DNA from: Candidatus Avimonoglobus intestinipullorum
GTDB taxonomy: Bacteria; Bacillota; Clostridia; UBA1381
Reading direction: 5' to 3'
Length of the DNA stretch: 51,030 bases
Assembly: GCA_018714645.1 (NCBI GenBank)
Contig: DVND01000019.1
Coordinates: forward strand, 1 to 51,030
Shown: positions 25,938 to 33,686 of the stretch, one piece after another
Numbering within the stretch: position 1 is the stretch's first letter
Layout of the letters: each line of letters begins with the position of its first letter
The notes under the pieces: model-generated
The model's database searches: none
Told to the model about the DNA's origin: nothing
The model's input: the letters and a program-made list of their open reading frames with translations, nothing else
Program-made: the position numbers and the translations under genes

Positions 25938-27860
25938 ATGGAAGAAAAAATCGATATTAAATATGACGAAAACCAAATACAGGTTTTAGAAGGGCTGGAC
26001 GCCGTCCGGAAGCGGCCCGGCATGTACATCGGCTCCACGGCCTCTGCCGGCTTGCACCATCTGGTGTATGAAATTGTGGACAATTCCATCGACGAAGCGC
26101 TGGCGGGCTACTGTACGGAAATTATCGTGGACGTAAACCCCGACAATTCCGTAACCGTTATTGATAACGGCCGCGGCATCCCGGTGGGCATCCATCCCCA
26201 GCAGGGCATCCCCACCGTGGAAGTGGTCCTGACCATCCTGCACGCCGGCGGGAAATTCGGCGGCGGCGGATACAAGGTATCCGGCGGCCTGCATGGCGTT
26301 GGTTCCTCTGTTGTAAACGCCCTTTCCGAATTCCTGGAAGTGGAGGTGTCTGACGGCAAGCACGTGTATTATCAGCACTATGAACGCGGGAAGCCAACCT
26401 GCCAGCTGAAAATCATCGGCAACACCGATAAAACAGGCACAAAGATCACCTTTAAGCCCGATCCGGAAATTTTCGAGGTGCTGGTCTTCGACTATGACGT
26501 CCTGTTGAAACGTCTGCGGGAACAGGCATTCCTGAACAAAGGCGTGAAAATTATCTTTACCGACAAGCGGGAAGAACATCCCGAACCAAAGGTGCTGCAC
26601 GCCGAAGGCGGCATCAAGGAATTTGTCAAATACATCAACCGCAACAAAGACCCGCTGCATGATGAAATCATCTATTTTGAAGCGGAGCGCGAGGATATGA
26701 TGGTGGAAATCGCCATGCAGTACACTGATGCATACACCGAAACGCTGTTGAGCTTTGCAAACAATATCCATACCAATGACGGCGGAACCCATGAAACGGG
26801 CTTTAAAGCGGGACTGACCCGCGTCATCAACGACTATGCCCGTAAAAACAACTTCTTAAAAGAAAAAGAAAATAACCTTTCCGGCGAGGATACCAGGGAA
26901 GGGCTGACGGCGATTATCAGCATCAAAGTGACCGACGCGCAGTTTGAGGGCCAGACCAAGGCAAAGCTGGGTAATTCCGAAGCCCGCACCCTGGTGGAGA
27001 ACGCTGTCAATGATAAATTTGCCGCATTTTTAGAGGAAAACCCGCGCGTTGCAAAAATAATTATCGAAAAGACCCTAACGGCCTCCCGCGCCCGGGAAGC
27101 AGCCCGGAAGGCCCGCGAAGCCACACGGAAAAATTCCGCGCTGTCCAACGCTTCGCTGCTGGGGAAACTGGCAAAATGCACCGACGAAGGCGCGGACTAT
27201 GCAGAGCTTTATATCGTCGAGGGGGATTCCGCGGGCGGCAGCGCAAAGCAGGGCCGGAATCGGCGTTTCCAGGCAATCCTGCCGCTGTGGGGAAAAATGC
27301 TGAACGTGGAAAAATCCAGGATTGACAAAGTATACAGCAACGAAAAGCTGCTGCCCATCGTGCAGGCGTTGGGCGTTGGCATCGGCGAGGAATTCGACAT
27401 TGAAAAGCTCAAATACGGGAAAATCATTATCATGGCCGACGCCGACGTAGACGGGCATCATATCCGCACCCTGCTCCTGACATTTTTCTTCCGGTACATG
27501 AAACCCCTGATTGAAAACGGCAACATCTATATTGCGCAGCCGCCGTTGTTCAAGGTGTTCAAAGGCAAAAACAACACGCTGGTGGAACGGTTCGCCTATA
27601 CCGATGACCAGCGGGATCAATTGATCGCGGAGCTTGGCCCCACCAGCAAGGTACAGCGGTACAAAGGCCTTGGGGAAATGGATCCCCCGGAATTATGGGA
27701 GACAACCATGAACCCCGAAACCAGAACCATGCTCCGGGTGGACCTGGACGATGCGATTTTGGCGGATGAAACCTTCACCATCCTTATGGGGGACAAGGTG
27801 GAGCCGCGGCGGGAGTTTATAGAAAAATACGCAAAAACCGTAGAGATGCTGGATATTTAA
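25938..27860 (+). CDS. gyrB: DNA gyrase subunit B
   Basis: A 640-residue ATPase subunit of gyrase, which supercoils DNA. The GHKL ATPase shows EIVDNSIDEALAGYC, VIDNGRGIPVGIHP and GGLHGVGSSVVNALS. The transducer domain is followed by the Toprim metal site, YIVEGDSAGGSAKQGRNR and DADVDGHHIRTLLLTFF, and the C-terminal RYKGLGEMDPPELWETTMNP. Length is normal. gyrA does not follow; the operon ends at a strong hairpin and the next genes are convergent. Confidence 0.98.
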   Translation: MEEKIDIKYDENQIQVLEGLDAVRKRPGMYIGSTASAGLHHLVYEIVDNSIDEALAGYCTEIIVDVNPDNSVTVIDNGRGIPVGIHPQQGIPTVEVVLTILHAGGKFGGGGYKVSGGLHGVGSSVVNALSEFLEVEVSDGKHVYYQHYERGKPTCQLKIIGNTDKTGTKITFKPDPEIFEVLVFDYDVLLKRLREQAFLNKGVKIIFTDKREEHPEPKVLHAEGGIKEFVKYINRNKDPLHDEIIYFEAEREDMMVEIAMQYTDAYTETLLSFANNIHTNDGGTHETGFKAGLTRVINDYARKNNFLKEKENNLSGEDTREGLTAIISIKVTDAQFEGQTKAKLGNSEARTLVENAVNDKFAAFLEENPRVAKIIIEKTLTASRAREAARKAREATRKNSALSNASLLGKLAKCTDEGADYAELYIVEGDSAGGSAKQGRNRRFQAILPLWGKMLNVEKSRIDKVYSNEKLLPIVQALGVGIGEEFDIEKLKYGKIIIMADADVDGHHIRTLLLTFFFRYMKPLIENGNIYIAQPPLFKVFKGKNNTLVERFAYTDDQRDQLIAELGPTSKVQRYKGLGEMDPPELWETTMNPETRTMLRVDLDDAILADETFTILMGDKVEPRREFIEKYAKTVEMLDI

Positions 27861-27870
27861 TAATACGCAT

Positions 27871-27906
27871 AAAAAGATGGCGGACAAAGCAGTCCGCCAT
27901 CTTTTT
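27871..27906. terminator. bidirectional terminator, gyrB/radical SAM
   Basis: 15-bp perfect arms (27871-27885 and 27892-27906, core GATGGCGGAC) with a 6-nt loop and A/T runs at both ends, between convergent operons. Confidence 0.93.
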
Positions 27907-28510
27907 ATTCTGAATAATTCCGGACCCGGAACTGTACGCCAATATCCTCTGCAATGTGCCGGCAGGCTTCGATGTCCTCCGGCGAAATGACGTCCACAAT
28001 GCTCAAAATCACATTGGGCACATGCGCCTTCGCTTTTTCGGCAAAATCCAGCATCGCGTCAAAGCCTTTTTCGCCATAGTCGCAGATGCACAGCTCATTG
28101 TACTCCCGCGCATTTTTCGCATTCAGGCTGATGGAAAGGGTGTCGATCACGCCCTCCATCTCGGGCGTGATATCGCGCCCATTATAAATATTCCCGTGCC
28201 CGTTCGTATTGATACGGATGAGCGCAGCGCTGGTATCCTTAATAAACTTTGCAGCCTGCAGGCACACATCCGCCCGCAGCAACGGCTCACCGTAGCCGCA
28301 AAAAATGATGTGTTCATACCGCTTGTAATCCGCTTTTTGCAGCGCTTCCACCACTTCTTCATAGCTTGGCTCATGCTCCAGCCAAAGATCAATCCCGTCC
28401 ACGCCGGAGGGCGTAAAACGGATGCAGAACTTGCAGCGGTTCGTACAGCGGTTCGTCAAATTGACATAGAGCTGGTTTTGGTATTGATAAACAACATTCA
28501 TGGCGCTCAT
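27905..28510 (-). CDS. TatD-linked radical SAM protein
   Basis: A 201-residue small radical S-adenosylmethionine enzyme. The [4Fe-4S] motif CTNRCKFC (CxxxCxxC) lies near residues 22-29, with FCGYGEPLLRADV as the GGE-like SAM-binding segment and INTNGHG and LSISLNAKN strands. It matches the short family named for linkage to TatD; the reaction is unknown. GAGG lies 8 nt before the ATG, overlapping the tatD stop three bases upstream. It is the last gene of a seven-gene operon. Confidence 0.9.
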   Translation of the reverse strand: MSAMNVVYQYQNQLYVNLTNRCTNRCKFCIRFTPSGVDGIDLWLEHEPSYEEVVEALQKADYKRYEHIIFCGYGEPLLRADVCLQAAKFIKDTSAALIRINTNGHGNIYNGRDITPEMEGVIDTLSISLNAKNAREYNELCICDYGEKGFDAMLDFAEKAKAHVPNVILSIVDVISPEDIEACRHIAEDIGVQFRVRNYSE

Positions 28511-28513
28511 GGC

Positions 28514-29284
28514 CTAACCCTCGATTCTAAAACATTTTTTTGCATTTTCACAAGTCTGTGCAGCAATTTTTTCCACAGATACGCCTTTTATCTCCGCCAG
28601 TTTTTCAGCGACATAATGGATGTACAAGGAACTGTTCCGCTTGCCGCGATGCGGCTCCGGCGTCAGATAGGGGCAGTCCGTTTCAATCAAAATCCGGTCC
28701 AGCGGCACATACGCCGCCACCTCCGCAGGGCGCACTGCTTTTTTAAAGGTCAGCGACCCGCCGAATGCAATGTACATGCCCCAATCCAAAACCTCCCGCG
28801 CCATCTCGACACTGCCTGCATAACAATGGAACACGCCTCCAACATCGCGCACCCCGTGTGCGCGCAGAATGTCCATGGTGTCCTGATGCGCGTCGCGGTC
28901 ATGGATAATGACAGGCATATCCAGTTCCTTTGCCGCCTCCACCTGCGCCGCAAACCACTTTTTCTGCACGTCCCTGGGGGAAAAATCGTAATAGTAATCC
29001 AGCCCGATTTCACCAATCGCTTTTACCTTCGGCAACGCTGCATATTTTTTCAGTTCCTCCAAATCAGCCTGCCGCATGTGCGCCGCCTCATGCGGATGTA
29101 CACCCACGGCGGCATAAATAAACGGATACCGTTCCGTCAGCGGCAGAATATCCTGCATTTCACACAAATCCGAGCAGGCATTCATGATATAGGATACATG
29201 GTTTTCCTGCATTTGGGACAATAACGCATCCCTGTCCGCTTCAAACCGTTCATCATTATAATGCGCATGGGAATCAAAAAACAT
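28514..29284 (-). CDS. tatD: TatD-family metal-dependent deoxyribonuclease
   Basis: A 256-residue TIM-barrel hydrolase with the metal ligands of the family: FFDSHAHYNDERF at the start, GEIGLDYYYDFSP near residue 93, PVIIHDRDAH, VFHCYAGS and LIETDCPYLTPEPHRGKRN. Family members have 3'-5' exonuclease or DNA-repair activities. AGGAGG sits 7 nt before the ATG. It is followed within 3 bp by the radical SAM gene. Confidence 0.95.
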   Translation of the reverse strand: MFFDSHAHYNDERFEADRDALLSQMQENHVSYIMNACSDLCEMQDILPLTERYPFIYAAVGVHPHEAAHMRQADLEELKKYAALPKVKAIGEIGLDYYYDFSPRDVQKKWFAAQVEAAKELDMPVIIHDRDAHQDTMDILRAHGVRDVGGVFHCYAGSVEMAREVLDWGMYIAFGGSLTFKKAVRPAEVAAYVPLDRILIETDCPYLTPEPHRGKRNSSLYIHYVAEKLAEIKGVSVEKIAAQTCENAKKCFRIEG

Positions 29285-29295
29285 CCAACCGCCTC

Positions 29296-30204
29296 CTAAA
29301 ACCCGCTCTGACTAAAATAGTTCATCCAATCGCCCGATACAATCCAGTTGATCATGACCGCGCCATTGAAAAGAACCACCAGCGCCAAAAATAAAATCGA
29401 TCCCACGGAAACACCTATCTTCGCAGCTCCCGGGGCAGTGACCGCCACGCGCCAAAGCCCGTTCTCCGTTTTGAAATACCGCCACAGCAAAACCGGCGCA
29501 AGCGCTGCAAGCGCCACCGTGAAAAACACGCTCAGTCCATCCACCCATACGGCTTGTAACTCATACAACAGCATCGTCAACAAGCTCACCCCGTTAAACA
29601 CGGCGTGCATGATGATGCATGCAAGCAATGAGCCGGAGCTATACCGTACAAGGCCAAACAGTATGCCGAGAAAAAAAATCGGGGCCATGGACCGGATGTC
29701 CATGTGCATCATGGTAAAAATCAGCGCGCTGATAAAAATCGCCGCCAGTGCCCCATAGGGCTCTAACAGCTTCATCATCACACCCCTGCACAGCAATTCC
29801 TCCAGCACAGGCGCGGCAATACAAAGCACCGCAAACGCCAGCAAAATATCCCCTGCCGTCTGCATCCCCATAAACTCGTCCGGCTGTGGGCCAAACAACA
29901 AATTCAGCAACGCATTGAGCGGGACCATCGCCAATATGATAAACCGCGAAACGGCCAGCGGCAGGACTATATAATACCCCGTCCTGCTTTTGTCAAAACA
30001 GCACTCCACTGCCAGCGGCGTTCCATTGGTGTACAACAGCAGCATTCCAATACCGATGGGCACAAACAAAAAACACTCCCCAACCAATGAAGCCAGGTAC
30101 GTATTGATCAGCGGATACAGCAGCATCAGCAGTGCCGGCGGGATCTGGATCAGAACCACCGCCAGCAGCGCCAGCCACCACGCGATTTGATATCCCCTAT
30201 TCAC
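29296..30204 (-). CDS. CPBP-family intramembrane metalloprotease (CAAX/Abi type)
   Basis: A 302-residue membrane protein with about eight hydrophobic segments. The glutamate motif EELLCRGVMMKLLEPYG, the FTMMHMDIRS segment and the third motif HAVFNG are the putative catalytic or metal residues of CPBP/Abi proteases. Substrates in Firmicutes are mostly unknown; maturation of peptides or self-immunity is typical, but nothing local points to a bacteriocin. The start is GTG at 30204, overlapping the end of the cyclo-ligase gene by 8 bp. Confidence 0.9.
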   Translation of the reverse strand: MNRGYQIAWWLALLAVVLIQIPPALLMLLYPLINTYLASLVGECFLFVPIGIGMLLLYTNGTPLAVECCFDKSRTGYYIVLPLAVSRFIILAMVPLNALLNLLFGPQPDEFMGMQTAGDILLAFAVLCIAAPVLEELLCRGVMMKLLEPYGALAAIFISALIFTMMHMDIRSMAPIFFLGILFGLVRYSSGSLLACIIMHAVFNGVSLLTMLLYELQAVWVDGLSVFFTVALAALAPVLLWRYFKTENGLWRVAVTAPGAAKIGVSVGSILFLALVVLFNGAVMINWIVSGDWMNYFSQSGF

Positions 30205-30754
30205 AACACACCAGCTCCCCTTCTGTGATAATATAATCCATTTTCACGTCATGCGCCTGGGCATGCACATCAGAGACGATTTGAAAGCTGTACGCCAGCG
30301 CAATTTTCGGCGCCCGCACCTGCTCCAAAAACCGGTCGTAATACCCTTTTCCGAACCCAATCCTGCCGCCGCGCCGATCAAACGCAAGCCCCGGCACCAA
30401 AATCAAGTCCAATGCATCCATATGGGCCGGCGCAATTACCGCCGGCTCCGGGATCCCATAAGCCCCCGGCGCCAATTCCGCGGCAGAAGCGATATAGGAT
30501 GGCCGGATGGTATGGCTCTCCCTGATACTGACAGGCACAACCACCTTTTTCCCCGCTGCAAAAGCGTGTTCCATAATCCCGGTTGTTTCCACCTCACCGA
30601 AGGCGGACAGGTAGACCATCACCGTGCGTGCATGCCGATACTGCGCCGTCCGGAACAGCCTCTCCCCGATCGCAGCGCTTTTACACTGCCGCTCCTGCTC
30701 CGTCAAACCGCGCCGCTTCTGCTTCATGGCGGCGCGGATCGCATCTTTATTCAA
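30197..30754 (-). CDS. 5-formyltetrahydrofolate cyclo-ligase
   Basis: A 185-residue enzyme that converts 5-formyl-THF to 5,10-methenyl-THF with ATP, recycling folate. It shows the basic N-terminus KDAIRAAMKQKRRGLT, TVMVYLSAFGEVET, the segment GGRIGFGKGYYDRFLEQ (ATP/folate loop) and IALAYSFQIVSD. Length is normal. The start appears to be TTG at 30754, giving a TTGA overlap with the DJ-1 stop; AGAGGAA lies about 10 nt upstream. Confidence 0.94.
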   Translation of the reverse strand: MNKDAIRAAMKQKRRGLTEQERQCKSAAIGERLFRTAQYRHARTVMVYLSAFGEVETTGIMEHAFAAGKKVVVPVSIRESHTIRPSYIASAAELAPGAYGIPEPAVIAPAHMDALDLILVPGLAFDRRGGRIGFGKGYYDRFLEQVRAPKIALAYSFQIVSDVHAQAHDVKMDYIITEGELVCCE

Positions 30755-31284
30755 TACTGCATCATTCCTCTGATTTTTTCCGCTGTTTCTCGCCCTTTTA
30801 GCAGTTCGACAATTTTAAACCCAAACGCCGCCGCGGCGCCCGCACCCTTGCCTGTGATAAACGGCGCGTCAAACACAACGGCGTCGGGTTGCACCGCCGC
30901 GCCTGCAAGCGTCTCTTCATAACCCGGGAAACAGGTGGCCGCTTTTCCCTGCAGCAGGCCTTTTTTCCCCAAAATCGACGGTGCGGCGCAAATTGCCGCG
31001 ATGTATATCCCGTTTTCATAGGCATAATCAATCAACGCCTGCACACCCCCGTCCGCGTCCAGGCTTTGATGCCCCGGGCCACCCGGCAGCACCAGCACTT
31101 CCATTTCCTCTTTTTTCACCGCGTCCATGGCAATATCCGCCTCCACCCGGATCCCATGCGCCCCGACGACGCTCCCGGATACAACGCCCACCGTCCGGGC
31201 CTCTACGCCTGCACGCCGCAGGATATCCAGCGGTTCCAGCGCCTCTATTTCTTCAAATCCATCAACCAGCATGATATAGACCAT
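30751..31284 (-). CDS. DJ-1/PfpI family protein (YajL/ThiJ-like)
   Basis: A 177-residue DJ-1-superfamily protein. The nucleophile elbow AAICAAP places the reactive Cys at about residue 99, with Glu in GFEEIEALEP at the start as the partner acid. VLPGGPGHQSL is the other conserved loop. DJ-1/YajL proteins act in carbonyl or oxidative stress; the exact activity is debated. The ATG at 31284 follows GAGGAGG; upstream in-frame codons are the translated ribosome site. Confidence 0.92.
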   Translation of the reverse strand: MVYIMLVDGFEEIEALEPLDILRRAGVEARTVGVVSGSVVGAHGIRVEADIAMDAVKKEEMEVLVLPGGPGHQSLDADGGVQALIDYAYENGIYIAAICAAPSILGKKGLLQGKAATCFPGYEETLAGAAVQPDAVVFDAPFITGKGAGAAAAFGFKIVELLKGRETAEKIRGMMQY

Positions 31285-31295
31285 CGTCTTCCTCC

Positions 31296-32441
31296 TCAAT
31301 AACACAACATATTGATATAATTCACGCCCTTTTGGAAGAACGCGTCCACCAGTTCCGCCTTCCCGCTGAGCATGTTCATCCGCACAGCCTCCTCCGGGCT
31401 GATATAGCCCAGCGCCAGCTGCGTAAACGTGCCGATATCCGTAACCACATCCGCAGTCCCGTCTACGGCGGAAACCGCTTGCCCGTCCACGGCAAAAGTC
31501 CGGTTATTCCCCTCCATGAGGCGGTCTATAATCTGCAGCCGGAATTGGCCGGCAAACCCCTCCGCCAACAGCTCCAGCATCTTCTGCACATCATTGACCC
31601 GCGCCATAGCAAACGGGCATATGGAAACCGCATTCCGATTGTCGCAAAAATCCAAGTAAGTCAAATCATTTTCGGGCACCTTCATCGTAACGGTACCCAC
31701 CTGCGTATCATGGGCCTTGATATATCCCAACAGGCTCTCATAGGCAGCCCGGTTCGTATAGGCAAATTCATAGACGCCCATCCTACCATCATGGATGATG
31801 TACAGTAAATATCCAACAGCCTGCCCCGCTTCGTCCTGCAGCAAGGCACAGGTGCCGCCAAAATTCGTGAACAAATCATCCAAAATCAGCTTCCAGGCCG
31901 CTTCGTCCCGCACGGTATATGCGTTCAGGCTATGGGCAAATTGCCCGTAAACCGATTGCAGCGCAGCGATGGCGTCCGCATTCTTCCCACACCGCACAAT
32001 GCGCCCCCGGATCTGATACGCCGGGATGTCCGCCGCGGTAATAGTGTACTGTTTATAATTATAGGCTGTCCGCCAGCCGTACCGTTCGTAAAATTTATAA
32101 TTATAGGGGATTAAAAGGCTGACAAGCTCGCCCCGTTCCGCCGCAATCTGTGTAACGTCGCAGGCCAGCTTGCGCTCCAGCTCCTGGCTCCGCCATTCCG
32201 GCAGCGCGCCGATTGCCGTAATATACGCGGCCTGGACGGGCTTATTCCGCACCACAATCTGCTGCGGCAGGAGGTTTGCACTGGCAATCACCGCGTCCCC
32301 TTCGGTGACGACCATCGTATTCTGCGGGCGGTATGCCTGCTCAAAATACCAATCCATAAAACTCCTGCTGTAATTAAACGCCTGTTCCCATACGGTTTTC
32401 ACCGCGTGAAAGTCCTTTTTCTCCGCCTGCCTTGTGTTCAA
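31296..32441 (-). CDS. Eis-like GNAT acetyltransferase with sterol-carrier-type C-terminal domain
   Basis: A 381-residue protein of the Eis architecture. An N-terminal GNAT domain (MNTRQAEKKDFHAVKTVWEQ; GDAVIASANLLPQQI; AIGALPEWRSQELERKL; YKFYERYGWRTAYNY) is followed by a second GNAT-like lobe and a C-terminal SCP2-like domain (FRLQIIDRLMEGNNRTFAVDGQ). Mycobacterial Eis acetylates aminoglycosides and proteins; Firmicutes homologues are poorly defined. The start is TTG at 32441 with AAAGGG about 10 nt upstream; no in-frame ATG fits. Second gene of the operon. Confidence 0.88.
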   Translation of the reverse strand: MNTRQAEKKDFHAVKTVWEQAFNYSRSFMDWYFEQAYRPQNTMVVTEGDAVIASANLLPQQIVVRNKPVQAAYITAIGALPEWRSQELERKLACDVTQIAAERGELVSLLIPYNYKFYERYGWRTAYNYKQYTITAADIPAYQIRGRIVRCGKNADAIAALQSVYGQFAHSLNAYTVRDEAAWKLILDDLFTNFGGTCALLQDEAGQAVGYLLYIIHDGRMGVYEFAYTNRAAYESLLGYIKAHDTQVGTVTMKVPENDLTYLDFCDNRNAVSICPFAMARVNDVQKMLELLAEGFAGQFRLQIIDRLMEGNNRTFAVDGQAVSAVDGTADVVTDIGTFTQLALGYISPEEAVRMNMLSGKAELVDAFFQKGVNYINMLCY

Positions 32442-32470
32442 TGTTCAACATCCCTTTCTCTTGTAAAACG

Positions 32471-33331
32471 CTATTCCATCAACCATTTTAATTTCTGCGC
32501 CGACGCCCGCCGCATGATCTGCTCCAGCCCGTCCCGGTCGCCCGCCGCAAGGGCGTCGGCAATCTCCTGCAAGCCCGCCTGCATCTCAGTGATCCGCGCC
32601 GCCAGCTGCTCCCGGTTCTCCAAAAACAGCTCGCTCCACATCGTCTCGTTGATTACCGCCACGCGGGTACAGTCGCGCAGACTGCCCGCACTGAAAAACG
32701 TAGAGCGCTCAATCATCGGATTGTTACACAGCGCCACCGCCACCACGTGCATCAGCTGCGACGTATACGCAACCACCGCGTCATGCTCCTCCGGCGTGGT
32801 CGCCACCACGTGCTTGCAGCCGATATAAGCCGCCAGCTCCCGCACCAGCGCCACGTTTTCCGGCTTGTTCCGCTTCGTCGGCGTAATCAAATAGGACGCG
32901 CCCTCGAACAGCGTATCCGTGGAGCTTTGATACCCGCCGACCTCCCGCCCCGCCATGGGGTGCCCGCCGACGAAATCCGCCCCCGGCGGCAAAATCTCCT
33001 CCATTTCCCGGAGCACATAGCCCTTCACGCCGGACACATCCGTCAGCACCGCACCGGCCTTGATGCGGTCCCGGTTGGCCCGCACAAATTCAATGTTTGC
33101 CTGCGGATACAGGCACAAAAGAATCAAATCCACACGGCCGATCTGTGCGCCGTCGGCATAGGCCTCGTCAACCACGCCGTCTGCAAGCGCCAACCTCCGC
33201 GTCTGGGCGTCCCTGTCCACGCCAAGGATCCGCCCCGCGCGGAAGCCCCGGAGCCGCCGGGCGATGGAGCCGCCAATCAGCCCCAGCCCCACGACCATCA
33301 TATCCATGTTCTTATTTTCCGCGGCGCTCAT
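32471..33331 (-). CDS. tyrA: prephenate dehydrogenase
   Basis: A 286-residue NAD-dependent enzyme that makes 4-hydroxyphenylpyruvate for tyrosine. The Rossmann motif GLGLIGGSIARRL lies near residue 15, followed by LTDVSGVKGYVL, the active-site block GGHPMAGREVGGYQSS, and the C-terminal helical domain with EEHDAVVAYTSQLMHVVA. No ACT domain follows, so feedback control by that route is absent. It is the first gene of the seven-gene operon and is separate from aroF (at 12 kb). Confidence 0.94.
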   Translation of the reverse strand: MSAAENKNMDMMVVGLGLIGGSIARRLRGFRAGRILGVDRDAQTRRLALADGVVDEAYADGAQIGRVDLILLCLYPQANIEFVRANRDRIKAGAVLTDVSGVKGYVLREMEEILPPGADFVGGHPMAGREVGGYQSSTDTLFEGASYLITPTKRNKPENVALVRELAAYIGCKHVVATTPEEHDAVVAYTSQLMHVVAVALCNNPMIERSTFFSAGSLRDCTRVAVINETMWSELFLENREQLAARITEMQAGLQEIADALAAGDRDGLEQIMRRASAQKLKWLME

Positions 33332-33379
33332 AAGCTTCCCCTTCCTCCCGCGCCCGCCGGCGCATACTTTTCATTCCTC

Positions 33380-33408
33380 ATTATACCACAGCCGGCAGGA
33401 AATTACAA
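33380..33408 (-). promoter_or_regulatory. promoter of the tyrA operon
   Basis: On the minus strand, -35 TTGTAA (33408-33403), a 17-bp spacer and -10 TATAAT (33385-33380), about 50 bp before tyrA. Confidence 0.8.
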
Positions 33409-33431
33409 CAAAAATCAGCGGCGCGGGATAC

Positions 33432-33467
33432 AAAAAAAGACGGAGACTTCCGTCTCCGCCTTTTTTT
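33432..33467 (-). terminator. terminator of the dockerin/Ig/peptide operon
   Basis: Arms GACGGAGAC (33439-33447) and GTCTCCGCC (33452-33460), one mismatch, loop TTCC. It is flanked by seven A (33432-33438) and seven T (33461-33467), and separates the peptide operon from the tyrA promoter. Confidence 0.87.
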
Positions 33468-33505
33468 AATTCAATCAATTTTCAAAATTAGATTGAAGAA
33501 CAAAC

Positions 33506-33667
33506 TTACCATTCGTATGAAATACCCATATCGCCGCTGTTCCCGGTGATATCGCTGACATCGTTCAAATTTTCCATGTCAACAACAGGTTCTTCGCCGC
33601 TGACTGTGATGATGTCTTCAACTTCGAACTTTTTGATTTCGATTGATGGCTTTTCATATATTTTCAT
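33506..33667 (-). CDS. 53-residue peptide with YxxPxI motif, function unknown
   Basis: A short gene with a good ribosome site (AAAGGTGG, 9 nt before the ATG) lying 19 bp after the stop of the Ig-like gene and before the terminator. The peptide starts M-K-I-Y-E-K-P-S-I-E, runs through FEVEDIITVSGEEP, and is acidic in the second half, ending SYEW. There is no Cys, signal peptide or membrane segment. The Tyr-x-x-Pro-x-Ile start resembles RiPP leader motifs (lasso leaders have YxxPxL), and the T-x-S-G stretch could be a processing point. However, no RRE, protease or cyclase gene is nearby. An open frame extends 24 codons upstream but lacks support. Confidence 0.72.
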   Translation of the reverse strand: MKIYEKPSIEIKKFEVEDIITVSGEEPVVDMENLNDVSDITGNSGDMGISYEW

Positions 33668-33686
33668 AACCTTATACCACCTTTCT

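Noticed and set aside
29296..30204. Bacteriocin immunity or maturation role for the CPBP protease
   Set aside because: No bacteriocin precursor or transporter is in its operon; the family has many other uses.
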